The translations under genes were made by a program, and so were the position numbers. The notes beneath the pieces were generated by a model. That model saw nothing but the letters and a program-made list of their open reading frames with translations. It had not been told where the DNA came from and did no database searches. From Gammaproteobacteria bacterium (GTDB lineage Bacteria > Pseudomonadota > Gammaproteobacteria > Pseudomonadales > PIVM01), in assembly GCA_003353945.1 (NCBI GenBank), contig PIVM01000012.1, positions 1 to 64,000 on the forward strand: DNA of 64,000 nt. The letters run 5' to 3'. Shown here in pieces: positions 37,977 through 46,386 of this stretch (its first letter is position 1; each line of letters begins with the position of its first letter).

Positions 37977-38365
37977 GGCAAACAGCTCAACAATCAGTGT
38001 TCAAAATGGGCGGGGCAAGCATATACGATGTTTCGCAAACGTTACAATCTTTCTTGGCTTTTTAATCTCCCCAAATCAAGCTGAGTTGAATTAATTTTGC
38101 AATATATAGGGTAGATCTAGGCGCCTCGTAATGTCTTTTGATTATGCAGCCTATTATCCTTTCTGCAAAGCACGACAATTTGCTCCTAATAATTTGGAAA
38201 CATTTTTATCCCGAAAAAATATACCGTTGAGAAATTGCTGTTAGATGTCTTTTAAGCGAATTGGAGCTTTTTGACCGCACTGGATGTGTGGATGCCGAAG
38301 GTCAGGGGTAGCCCCCATCTCAATATGAGAGATGAGGAGCTATTTAAACTAGCGGTTCTTAAACG
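37977..38365. other. 389-bp intergenic region
   Basis: Contains no convincing gene. A 37-codon plus-strand frame (38131-38244, beginning MSFDYAAYYPFC) has only a weak AGG upstream and could be a gene fragment. A short hairpin (catctc...gagatg, about 38318-38336) lies downstream of the cysteine-rich gene but has no T-run. This spacer marks the change from housekeeping to accessory genes. Confidence 0.35.
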
Positions 38366-38968
38366 CTATTCCCAAGAGAAGTTAATGTTTTCGAAGATGT
38401 TTGAAAATATGGTCCTAAACCTATTGTCAAGTTGATCCAATAAATCTAAATTCAAACCAAGCAAAGCGAAATCTATTGCATCGATTGTATCTTGTGAAAG
38501 CTCTGCATCGGTATTAACCAACATATTTTCGAAGGCTTGATTGACATTCGCTAGAGTAAGAGTCTTCATTAAATTGATGTTGACTTTAGCAGTAATTCGA
38601 ACCTCTTCTTCTGGGCATATATCCACCACATCCAACATACACTGAACAGTTGATTCTGCAGGTATATCGATACAATTTTGATATGTCTGGTTACAATTAG
38701 TCGAATAGCAGCTTTCAAAGTAATCTCCGCCCTGAGAATCCGCTTCCAGCGCACAGCTCTCAACACAGGCCTGCAGGGGAACTCCGCACTCATTTAACAC
38801 TATTTCTTCCATATGCTCATCCATACACTCTACAGCGCATGATGATGGTCCCGGTATGATTATTGGTAATGGTCCCAAACAGCCACCAACAGCACCAGTC
38901 CAACCAGTCAGAAAGACTAAAGCTACGGCTGCTAAAAAAGCGTAAATATGTTTCGATATTGGTTTCAT
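38366..38968 (-). CDS. Cysteine-rich secreted protein, function unknown
   Basis: 200 residues; AGGAGG stands six bases before the ATG, a very strong binding site. An N-terminal signal (HIYAFLAAVALVFLTGWTGAVGGC) may end at a lipidated or ordinary Cys near residue 30. Residues 30-120 hold about eleven further Cys in spaced pairs (CAVEC, ECGVPLQAC, CALEA, CYSTNC, NCID, CMLDVVDIC). This suggests a disulfide-stabilised domain, possibly a repeated Cx3C-type hairpin. Residues 130-200 are Cys-free, acidic and helical. I do not recognise the family. It may be secreted or surface-attached. It has its own strong translation start and no operon partner. Confidence 0.7.
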   Translation of the reverse strand: MKPISKHIYAFLAAVALVFLTGWTGAVGGCLGPLPIIIPGPSSCAVECMDEHMEEIVLNECGVPLQACVESCALEADSQGGDYFESCYSTNCNQTYQNCIDIPAESTVQCMLDVVDICPEEEVRITAKVNINLMKTLTLANVNQAFENMLVNTDAELSQDTIDAIDFALLGLNLDLLDQLDNRFRTIFSNIFENINFSWE

Positions 38969-39217
38969 GGATTCCTCCTGATTTGCTGATATACTGGGAC
39001 TTTGAGTATCCCAGCGGTCCTGTTATTACTTTTATTTGCGGTCACGGTAATTCATTAGTTACACAATTTCAAGGGCTGGGCTAGATAAGATTATCCCAGG
39101 CAGTAACATATTATCGGCTTCTTGCGCTTTCATTTATCCAGAAATACGGTGCGCAAACACCTAAAGGATGAAGGACCGCCGAAATACCAACAGAATCCAC
39201 CTCGTCAGTAACTTCGC

Positions 39218-39331
39218 CTAGGACTGCCATTTACCCATTATTAATACCCCGGTACCAGAATTAGAATTACAGCCCATGATGCCAGCAAGGGTGGATGCGA
39301 ATAGTAAACTTCCAACTTTAGTGATTTTCAT
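39218..39331 (-). CDS. Very small predicted lipoprotein, possibly truncated
   Basis: 37 residues from ATG 39331 with GGAG nine bases upstream. KITKVGSLLFASTLAGIMGC is a lipoprotein signal with the lipobox Cys at 21; the mature part is only about 16 residues and ends at TAG. In another frame, overlapping its end, a 39-codon sequence starting MAVLGEVTDEVDSVG continues to TAA. A frameshift that split a longer lipoprotein gene is therefore possible. Not similar to anything I recognise. Confidence 0.45.
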   Translation of the reverse strand: MKITKVGSLLFASTLAGIMGCNSNSGTGVLIMGKWQS

Positions 39332-39553
39332 TTTTTTGTGCTCCACATTATCTTTTATTGTTAATATTTGTGGTCATTCGCTATCTCCCGGCCCATATAC
39401 AATTAAAGCTGCTGCTCAAAGAGAGATACAGAAAAATACAATCTAGCAAACCAAAAGTAGCTGTTATAATGTTTCTGCACGTATATTGACAGCTTTGCCT
39501 CCTACCAAGGCGAAAACCTACTCAAATAATCAAACTTACAGGGCCACACTACA

Positions 39554-40027
39554 ATGAGACCAGACTGGGACGAATATTTCATCGACATGATGGATACGGT
39601 TGCAACTAGAGCTACCTGTGATCGAGGAAAATCCGGTTGTATCATCGTAAAAGATAAGCGAATCATTTCTACTGGCTATGTCGGCTCCCCTCCCGGACTC
39701 CCACATTGTGATGATATCGGCCACCTCATGAAACAAGTGACAGATGATGATGGAACTACTCGACAACATTGCATGAGGACGATACACGCCGAACAAAACG
39801 CGATCTGCCAAGCAGCTAGACACGGAATCTCCGTTGAAGGTAGTACTCTTTACTGCAAGATGGAACCCTGCCGCGTTTGTGCAATGCTAATCATAAGCTG
39901 CGGAATCAAAACTGTTATCGCAAAATCTATGTATCATGCTGCACAAGAAACACGGGAGATGTTTAAACAAGCAGGAGTAGAAATGAAAGTTTTAGAGCAA
40001 TCTATTGAAAGTTATAAAAACCAATAA
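39554..40027 (+). CDS. Deoxycytidylate (dCMP) deaminase family protein
   Basis: 157 residues. Zinc site of the cytidine deaminase fold: TIHAEQNAI (His-Ala-Glu, about residues 77-84) and MEPCRVCAMLI (PCxxC, about 102-107). The N-terminus RPDWDEYFIDMMDTVATRATC is that of ComEB/dCMP deaminases, which make dUMP for dTMP synthesis. Single gene on the plus strand among minus-strand neighbours. Gammaproteobacteria normally use dCTP deaminase, and this type is common in phages, plasmids and ComEB loci, so horizontal origin is conceivable. Confidence 0.85.
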   Translation: MRPDWDEYFIDMMDTVATRATCDRGKSGCIIVKDKRIISTGYVGSPPGLPHCDDIGHLMKQVTDDDGTTRQHCMRTIHAEQNAICQAARHGISVEGSTLYCKMEPCRVCAMLIISCGIKTVIAKSMYHAAQETREMFKQAGVEMKVLEQSIESYKNQ

Positions 40028-40161
40028 GAAATGTTATTTGAGTCAACGCTGTATCTGAAGTAACTCCTTAAGAAAACAGGGTGGAGAGAAAGAAAAGAAT
40101 ACATTGCTACGATAGGTAAGTTGTATCAGTTCAAACCCGATCTTGAGTCAAACGATGATAG

Positions 40162-40410
40162 CTATTTTTCTCGATTATCTCGAATAAACTGAAGTGTTTT
40201 ATTAACCTCTTCCTCTGAACAAAGCTCGCCACTATCAGAATGTCCAGACATTCTTTTCAGACTGGCCAGGGCAATTTTTAACTGGGATACATAACGATTA
40301 CAGTGCTTGCACACCATTAAATGTAGCTTAAAGGAGATGCGTTTCATCACCGTCAAATCACCTGACAAATAATCGCCAGCCATCTCATTGATATCTTTAC
40401 ATGTAAGCAT
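40162..40410 (-). CDS. Putative zinc-finger anti-sigma factor (zf-HC2)
   Basis: 82 residues. CKDINEMAGDYLSGDLT at the start and the HxxxCxxC pattern in LHLMVCKHCNRY (about 30-41) define the short zf-HC2 anti-sigma domain. There is no transmembrane helix, so it is a soluble regulator of the ChrR/RsrA kind. It follows the sigma-factor gene by 19 bases on the same strand, the usual pairing. The signal sensed is unknown; the zinc-Cys site suggests a redox trigger. Confidence 0.8.
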   Translation of the reverse strand: MLTCKDINEMAGDYLSGDLTVMKRISFKLHLMVCKHCNRYVSQLKIALASLKRMSGHSDSGELCSEEEVNKTLQFIRDNREK

Positions 40411-40429
40411 AACCAGGTCTTCTACTCAG

Positions 40430-41050
40430 TCAACCGCAAGGACGACAAATACCGGTACTTTGAAAGTGCTCTATAGTCTCATAAAGACTATTGCGAGCAC
40501 GATGCAAAAGCACTCTGATATTAGATGCACTCACATCCAATATATTACAGATTTCTTCGGAAGAATAATTTTCGAGCTCTTTTAGTCTCAAGGCAGTACT
40601 TTGCAAAGGCGGTAGCTTTTCAAGTGCAAGCTTAATGCAGTCCTGCAGCTGATCTTTGGAGATGATTTCCTCGGGTGTTGCCAGCTCCCAGTTACTTGGT
40701 GCTTTTAACCAAGACCCCCCGCTATCATAGCGATTATCCATCGGCCCGTTTTTGCTTTCCAGCCCCTCCAGCGAACAGGATCGACTCTCACGTCGCAGAC
40801 GACTTTTTGCTTCGTTGGCGGTGATGCGCAGCAGCCATGTCTTCAGGCTTGAGCGCTGTTCAAATTTAGGTAGCGCCCTCATCATCGACAACCAGCTTTC
40901 CTGAACAATTTCATCTGCAATAGCCTCACCTGCAATGCTCCTGGCCAGAAATCGCATCTGAGGCTGAAAACGACGAATTACGGACCTGAATGTATCCTCA
41001 TCGTTTTTCAACAACTTTTCTATAATCTCCGCCTCTCCATTTTCTTTCAA
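40430..41050 (-). CDS. ECF-type RNA polymerase sigma factor
   Basis: 206 residues. Region 2 (about 25-95: VIRRFQPQMRFLARSI... DEIVQESWLSMMRALPKFEQRSSLKTWLLRITAN, quoted in part) and region 4 (about 135-195: LPPLQSTALRLKELENYSSEEICNILDVS, partial) are clear. The start is TTG at 41050 with GGACGGGG upstream; no ATG fits better. Co-transcribed with the anti-sigma gene. Its targets may include the neighbouring cytochrome, thioredoxin and quinoprotein genes; this is inference from position only. Confidence 0.88.
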   Translation of the reverse strand: MKENGEAEIIEKLLKNDEDTFRSVIRRFQPQMRFLARSIAGEAIADEIVQESWLSMMRALPKFEQRSSLKTWLLRITANEAKSRLRRESRSCSLEGLESKNGPMDNRYDSGGSWLKAPSNWELATPEEIISKDQLQDCIKLALEKLPPLQSTALRLKELENYSSEEICNILDVSASNIRVLLHRARNSLYETIEHFQSTGICRPCG

Positions 41051-41190
41051 AATTAAACCCCGTCCTTTAAGTCAGTTGAAAAACAAATACTGTTTTCATA
41101 TCATGCTAGTTCATATTTATGAACAATGGGATCCATCCCCGATCATGCTTTTTATCCACCCAAAATAATATGCTAGAAATCTTAATTGAG

Positions 41191-41781
41191 TCAGTCCACT
41201 GGCAATATTTGAATATCGGGATAAAAAATATAGTCACCGCCACCCGCTGAGCGATGGCAATAAATACAGCCCCCATTATCTTCCGGCGTTAATCCTTTTT
41301 TAACACGACCAGCGATTGCAACATTCCGACCATTAACGAGTTTGGTAAAAAGTTCTCCATCAGGGTAGTACTTTACCCAGAACCAGTTTTTATTATCCAA
41401 ATCATAATCTGGCTCTCGCTGATACATGACTGTTAAAGAGCTTAAGTTCGATTTTCTGTCAGCTTTCACTGCGTTAATCGTTAATTTATTGTTGTCGTAG
41501 TTACGTTTCACGATCACAAATCCCCGATGACCATTGACAGTGAGGTTTTGATCAAGTATTTCCAGTATCCAACCATGTGGAGGCGCCGCACCAACAATGG
41601 GGTCGACCGGCTTAAGCTCTTCACCAACGAGATTGACACGATCCAAGGCTTTCCATAAGTCATTGGCATAGGCAATATCTTCACTATTTCCAAATATGGA
41701 ACCTGGCTTGTCCTTAAGCACACTGCTGCAAGCTGTGAATAGTGAGAGACATAAAAAAAGGCAAATTAGTCTCAAATTCAT
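41191..41781 (-). CDS. Cytochrome P460-like c-type haem lipoprotein
   Basis: 196 residues, GGAAGGAG before the ATG. Lipoprotein signal with LFTAC (Cys18). The mature domain has PPHGWILEI, GFVIVKRNYD, LTVMYQREPDYD, NKNWFWVKYYPDGE and the haem attachment CIYCH (172-176) followed by GGGDYIF. This pattern belongs to the cytochrome P460 / cytochrome c'-beta type domain, where a Lys can cross-link to haem; the Lys in VKRNY is the obvious candidate. A paralog lies at 48500-49045. It may carry electrons from, or detoxify products of, the quinoprotein encoded nearby. Confidence 0.7.
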   Translation of the reverse strand: MNLRLICLFLCLSLFTACSSVLKDKPGSIFGNSEDIAYANDLWKALDRVNLVGEELKPVDPIVGAAPPHGWILEILDQNLTVNGHRGFVIVKRNYDNNKLTINAVKADRKSNLSSLTVMYQREPDYDLDNKNWFWVKYYPDGELFTKLVNGRNVAIAGRVKKGLTPEDNGGCIYCHRSAGGGDYIFYPDIQILPVD

Positions 41782-42041
41782 TTTGACTCCTTCCGAACAG
41801 AATCAACGCTAAGCTTCCTCAAAACAGCAGTCTAGTCCGCCTTGATTTTACACGCAAGTTCAATGAAACTTCCTTATACGCAAACGAAATCAAACTGCTC
41901 GCTTACTTTACATAAATTGCAGGAAACAAGTCCATCTTCCATTTGAAAATAGAAAATACATCTCAAACTGCCGTCTTATGAGAAATTCAGGCTAGCACAG
42001 TAAAACTAGCTTTTCTGCTGCCCTTAAATCAAGCCTTAATA

Positions 42042-42566
42042 CTATTGTCCCGCATCAAGGAGTTCTCGCACTTTCACGGCCAGAAACTGCTCATCACCCA
42101 TCTGAAACCCTGACTGACTGAATACGACAAAACCATATTGATCAATCAGAAAAGAAACTGGCATTGCTTTAATACGGTATATTTTTGCAATCTCGCCTAA
42201 CGGATCTGCAACCATTGGAAAATCCACCGGATTCTTACTTAAGAATGCTCTCCCATCTTCACTCGGATTATCGATATTAACGCCAATTACTTCAAAGTAG
42301 GCAGGCCCAATTTCATTGCGAAGTTGATTATAGATCGGAAGAGACTGCCTGCATGGCGGGCACCAGGAAGCCCAGAAATCAACGTATACAATCTTCCCTC
42401 TGTAGTCAGACAGCGTAACTATTTGCTCAGATAGTAATGCGGGGCCTGAAAAGTCTGGAGCAGGCTCTCCGACAGAAATTTCGTCAGACATGCAGTTTGC
42501 AGAAAAAAGCAACACTGAGAAAACAATCAACAGCTTTTTTGTGAAATATGTGATGTTCAATCTCAA
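42042..42566 (-). CDS. TlpA/ResA-type exported thioredoxin
   Basis: 174 residues with an N-terminal signal (LLIVFSVLLFSANC) and a thioredoxin fold containing the active site ASWCPPCRQS (WCPPC). Acts in the periplasm, reducing disulfides, for example of apocytochromes before haem attachment. The start is a TTG (42566, or the second TTG two codons on), preceded by GGGGGA. It follows the barrel gene by 12 bases and is followed, 260 bases on, by the CxxCH lipoprotein. A role in maturing those cytochromes fits. Confidence 0.85.
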   Translation of the reverse strand: MRLNITYFTKKLLIVFSVLLFSANCMSDEISVGEPAPDFSGPALLSEQIVTLSDYRGKIVYVDFWASWCPPCRQSLPIYNQLRNEIGPAYFEVIGVNIDNPSEDGRAFLSKNPVDFPMVADPLGEIAKIYRIKAMPVSFLIDQYGFVVFSQSGFQMGDEQFLAVKVRELLDAGQ

Positions 42567-42578
42567 TCCCCCACTTGG

Positions 42579-43520
42579 CTACAATCTATAAGATAATGTC
42601 ACTGCATAAGAAAAGCTGGTGGTAAATTGTAGTGGACCATTTAGATCTCGATATACCGGTATTCTACCAGAAAGCCGGACTCCCATTTTTTGACTTAGGC
42701 TATATTGAATTGAAGGGGCGAAATCTACCCATTCACCACCTGTATTTGGTATCTTTGCGCCGTCTCTATCGTCTGCCTTCACTCGCCTATATCGAAAAAG
42801 GGAGCCATATGCAAAATTGGATTCAGATTGGTAGGCCAAGCCAATCGCGACATTTAACTCATCACCAAATGTATAATCTCGGTCATTACTTTGATTCGCG
42901 CTGTAATTGAATGTGGAAATCGCTTGAAGTTTTGCTGATGAATGAAAGGCTCTGGCGTAACTGCCCCAAAGGACACCGGCCCATGCACCTGTACCAGGCT
43001 GCATATCTTCAGACAATGGAACAGCCCCGCCCGCCTCATTTTCACCCAGCGGAATTCGAATCCCAAACCCAAATGAAACCTCATTGCGAGAAATTGGCGT
43101 AATACGCGTGGGAGTATATTTAAGCAACACAATGCCGTCACCGAGACCGGAAGCACTTTCATTACCTAAGCTGCTGATGCCAATTTTCCTTTCGTGTTTT
43201 ACAGCTGAAAGCATGCCGGATACTGCCCATGTCTGTGTTATTCCGTGGCTTAACTCTAATAGAAATGACTGAGTGCGCCTGTCTCGTCTCGTCTCATCAC
43301 TGACCTCTTTTGAACCGCTAACCAAGTCTGAAATTTCATGATTCTCATAGGTAATATTGAGATACGTTACTCCATCATCGGCAGATGATGTATCCATTGA
43401 ATTGAGTAAAGGAACACCGGCGCAGCTACAAGTAGCAGCATAAACCTCGCTGCAAACAAACATTACGGCACTTGAAACCAAGCATGAGAGTAGGTAAGCA
43501 CAGTGAGACCGACAATACAT
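42579..43520 (-). CDS. Predicted outer-membrane beta-barrel protein
   Basis: About 313 residues from ATG 43520; a TTG at 43556 in frame would add 12 residues before the signal peptide. Signal (YLLSCLVSSAVMFVCSEVYA) then a Cys-rich start TCSCAGVP and alternating-residue strands to a final aromatic-rich strand (FTTSFSYAVTLSYRL). This is typical of barrels of the phenol-degradation MetA/SphA type. It resembles proteins next to quinoprotein or solvent-use genes, where they may let substrates through the outer membrane. Divergent from the quinoprotein gene. Confidence 0.65.
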   Translation of the reverse strand: MYCRSHCAYLLSCLVSSAVMFVCSEVYAATCSCAGVPLLNSMDTSSADDGVTYLNITYENHEISDLVSGSKEVSDETRRDRRTQSFLLELSHGITQTWAVSGMLSAVKHERKIGISSLGNESASGLGDGIVLLKYTPTRITPISRNEVSFGFGIRIPLGENEAGGAVPLSEDMQPGTGAWAGVLWGSYARAFHSSAKLQAISTFNYSANQSNDRDYTFGDELNVAIGLAYQSESNFAYGSLFRYRRVKADDRDGAKIPNTGGEWVDFAPSIQYSLSQKMGVRLSGRIPVYRDLNGPLQFTTSFSYAVTLSYRL

Positions 43521-43937
43521 ATCACTTCGAACCCACGATTTTAGTCCAAACAACAAGAAGAAATGGGAACATCAACTTACACATTTTTCTTATCCATGAT
43601 TCACAGAATAAAAGAACAACTCCTATTTTGATGCATAGAAATCAAGAATATTACAAGTCCACTTCTGTTTTGTTGCTGCGTATTTTATTAATCACATAAT
43701 TGTCGACGGGCTGCACCAGTGTTACAGATCTAGAGAATTCACTCCTTCGCCAACCTGCAAAATAATATTTAATTGACATATGTCACGTATTGCAAAATAA
43801 TGGTCATATTGCTGCGTATTTAGCCAATACTAAAATGGCTAACGCGGCAGATAAATCAAGATCTTCCATATTTCACTTAAGTTAAAGCAACAGCAGTAAA
43901 AAGGGAACGGACTGAAACAATACAGAGACTTTGTGCA
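43521..43937. promoter_or_regulatory. Divergent promoter region with paired repeats
   Basis: 417 bases between the barrel and quinoprotein genes. ttgctgcgtattt occurs exactly twice (43673-43685 and 43809-43821). tgcaaaataat occurs exactly twice (43756-43766 and 43791-43801), and between these two lies the perfect palindrome tgacatatgtca (43774-43785). The arrangement looks like operators for a dimeric or multimeric regulator serving one or both genes. No promoter toward the barrel gene was picked out. Confidence 0.6.
43773..43801 (+). promoter_or_regulatory. Sigma-70 type promoter of the quinoprotein gene
   Basis: TTGACA (43773-43778), 17-base spacer, AATAAT (43796-43801). The palindrome tgacatatgtca covers the -35 and the start of the spacer, so a bound regulator would block RNA polymerase. 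The ATG is 137 bases further. Confidence 0.6.
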
Positions 43938-45812
43938 ATGACTTTATTCACTTACAAAAACACTGGAATTACACATGTAACTCTGATTGGTACCGTTTTT
44001 CTTTGCGCTCTTATCGCCGGATGCCTAGCACCCAATCAAGAGGAAGAAGCCTGCAAAATAGCTACTACCGACCTTAGCCTTCACGATATTAACGCCCCCA
44101 GCGCGAATGCCCAGTGGCCGAGCTGGGGGGGAGATCTGAACAATTCACATCATGCAGCGAGCGAGAGCAGAATCACTCCCGCAAATGTTAACCAGCTTGA
44201 GATTAAATGGGCTTTTCAAACCACCGGATCGGTTTCTGCCAACCCGACTATCGCAGGCAATACTCTCTATTTTCCAGACTGGGGCCCCGGCCTCGGTGGA
44301 GATATCAACCCGGACTACCAAGGCGGCCGCCTTTATGCCGTTAACCGTTGGTCGGGCACTGAAACGTGGTCTATGCCCATACGCCAATATAACGATAATG
44401 ACTTCAATAATATCTCTCGCTCCAGCCCCGCAATCAGTGGTGACTTAATTGTTATTGGCGATGTGCAAAGTGCTGTGCCCATAGGTGCAGACTCTCGACT
44501 AATTAATCCGCGTCATCGCATATTAAGACAATTTGACAAGCCCTGCGGCGGTTACGTTTACGCGGTGCACCGACATACAGGCAAACTGGTCTGGAAGACA
44601 TTACTAGGCGAACAAGATTTTGATCAAATAACTCAATCACCCATCATCCATAATGGCAAAGTCTACGTTGGTGTTTCCACACAAGAATCCGCCTATGCCA
44701 AGAATGAGAATGTACCTTGTTGTAAATTCCGTGGCAGCATGGTTGCGCTGGACCTGCATTCTGGCGAAGAGCTGTGGCGCCACTATATGACTATCGAAAA
44801 TGACGGGGAATACAATCAATTTTCCGGCGCTTCCGTTTGGGGTGGTGCGCCGACAATTGATCCGAAGCGTAACTCCGTTTATATCCCCACCGGCAATAAT
44901 TTTCATGTACCCAGCTCCTATGCCCAATGCATTAAAGCTGCTACGAGCGATCAACAGAAAAATGAATGTAAAGCCGTTTGGCAGGATAATTATTTCGACT
45001 CCATCGTTGCCTTGGACCTGGACACTGGTGCAAAGAAATGGGCTATGCGATCAATACCCTACGACGCATGGGTTGCGGCCTGCGAATGGGAAATACTAAC
45101 ACCGTTGGCAGGCGGCTCCAGCTTTAACTGTCCTGACCCAATCGGTCCTGATGCAGACTTTGCCCAACCCCCCATGCTCTACAGCATTGAACTGAACGGA
45201 GATACGGTAGACAGGCTTGCAGCAGGAACAAAAGCGGGCGCGTTTTACTCGCTTGACCCAAATGACGGCTCAGTCGTTTGGCAACGTCAACTGGGTCTAG
45301 GCGGGAGTTTGGGCGGCATGCTGTTTGGCGCAGCCACCGACGGCGAGCGAATCTACTTTCAGAATGCGAACTTTAATCATACTCCCTACGTACTGGAAGC
45401 AGGTTTACACAAGGACACAGAAATCAACGGAGGATTCTGGGGCGCTCTAGATGCCAAAACAGGAGAAATCCTCTGGCAAACTCCCGTTCCTGGCGTAAAT
45501 CTTCCGTTAACACAAACACCAAATATCCATTTAGTTTGGGGATTCAATAAAGGCCCTGGCTGGTACAAATGGCCAGTTGGTCCTCTAACCGTGGCTAACG
45601 GTGTTGTGTTTGCAGGCGTTTCCGATCTCGAAGGCACAATGGTCGCAATGGACGCAACGACCGGTGAAATACTGTGGCAATTTAACAGTGGTCAATCCGT
45701 TGCTTCAGCACCGTCTGTTGTTGACGGGCGTTTGTATTGGGGAGTGGGTTACAAATTTGGTAATAGCGGTAATCGACTCTACAGCTTTGGCCTCCCAGAT
45801 GACAATCGCTAG
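43938..45812 (+). CDS. PQQ-dependent dehydrogenase-like beta-propeller lipoprotein
   Basis: 624 residues. Lipoprotein signal with LIAGC (Cys near 31). The rest is an eight-bladed quinoprotein propeller with repeated WG/LW tryptophan-docking motifs (LVWKTLLG, GEELWRHYM, GSVVWQRQLG, GEILWQTPVPG, GEILWQFNSG). ENVPCCKF contains a vicinal Cys pair near the expected PQQ pocket (methanol-dehydrogenase type). No CxxCH, so electrons must go to a separate cytochrome. The closest family I know is polyvinyl alcohol/alcohol dehydrogenase-like quinoproteins. The substrate is open. PQQ genes are not in the window, so cofactor supply must come from elsewhere. Confidence 0.8.
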   Translation: MTLFTYKNTGITHVTLIGTVFLCALIAGCLAPNQEEEACKIATTDLSLHDINAPSANAQWPSWGGDLNNSHHAASESRITPANVNQLEIKWAFQTTGSVSANPTIAGNTLYFPDWGPGLGGDINPDYQGGRLYAVNRWSGTETWSMPIRQYNDNDFNNISRSSPAISGDLIVIGDVQSAVPIGADSRLINPRHRILRQFDKPCGGYVYAVHRHTGKLVWKTLLGEQDFDQITQSPIIHNGKVYVGVSTQESAYAKNENVPCCKFRGSMVALDLHSGEELWRHYMTIENDGEYNQFSGASVWGGAPTIDPKRNSVYIPTGNNFHVPSSYAQCIKAATSDQQKNECKAVWQDNYFDSIVALDLDTGAKKWAMRSIPYDAWVAACEWEILTPLAGGSSFNCPDPIGPDADFAQPPMLYSIELNGDTVDRLAAGTKAGAFYSLDPNDGSVVWQRQLGLGGSLGGMLFGAATDGERIYFQNANFNHTPYVLEAGLHKDTEINGGFWGALDAKTGEILWQTPVPGVNLPLTQTPNIHLVWGFNKGPGWYKWPVGPLTVANGVVFAGVSDLEGTMVAMDATTGEILWQFNSGQSVASAPSVVDGRLYWGVGYKFGNSGNRLYSFGLPDDNR

Positions 45813-45872
45813 CCCGATAACGTACCTGTACTTTTCGTTCAATACCATTACTGCAATTGGTGCGAATATCTC

Positions 45873-46367
45873 TTAATTGGCAACTTCACGCACTAACTTT
45901 GCCAACTCACACCAAGGGCCCTCATCCCAGTATCCGTTCGCGGCCCCACTCGTTGATGGTGCTACAAACAAGCGCGTGGGTCCGACCTGCTCAATCTGCA
46001 GACCCAGATCGACTCTGCGCTTTCGTAAAAATACTTGCGCGGCTTTTTTTCCATTAAATGCAAGCAGCGCCGGCGAGAAACAATGAATTTTCCTTCTTAA
46101 TTCTTCGGGATTTGATTGAGCAAAATCGATATCGGCGTCACCACCAGCCTGGCCCTTTACAATATCAGTCAAACCAATACCGAATTCGAGAAGATCTTCG
46201 TACTCTCCGGGAGCCAACTGTCGTGGCGTAAGACCAACCTCACTAAGGATAGACCAGAACTTGTTGCCAGGCCCCGCATAATATTCCCCACGAGCTGCTG
46301 ACACAGCACTTGCAGCAGTTCCACAAAAAACAATTCTTTGCCCATGAGTCAGAAGGTCTTTCAGCAC
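45873..46367 (-). CDS. mug: G/U mismatch-specific DNA glycosylase (Mug family)
   Basis: 164 residues starting at GTG 46367. Removes uracil or ethenocytosine from mispairs. The Mug motif is complete: IVFCGTAASAVSAARGEYYAGPGNKFW (in part), SILSEVGLTP, and the second FVAPSTSGAANGYWD motif. Ends convergent to the quinoprotein; follows the reductase gene by 19 bases, apparently co-transcribed, though the functions are unrelated. Confidence 0.9.
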   Translation of the reverse strand: MLKDLLTHGQRIVFCGTAASAVSAARGEYYAGPGNKFWSILSEVGLTPRQLAPGEYEDLLEFGIGLTDIVKGQAGGDADIDFAQSNPEELRRKIHCFSPALLAFNGKKAAQVFLRKRRVDLGLQIEQVGPTRLFVAPSTSGAANGYWDEGPWCELAKLVREVAN

Positions 46368-46386
46368 AAGATGCCACCGGTGTTAT

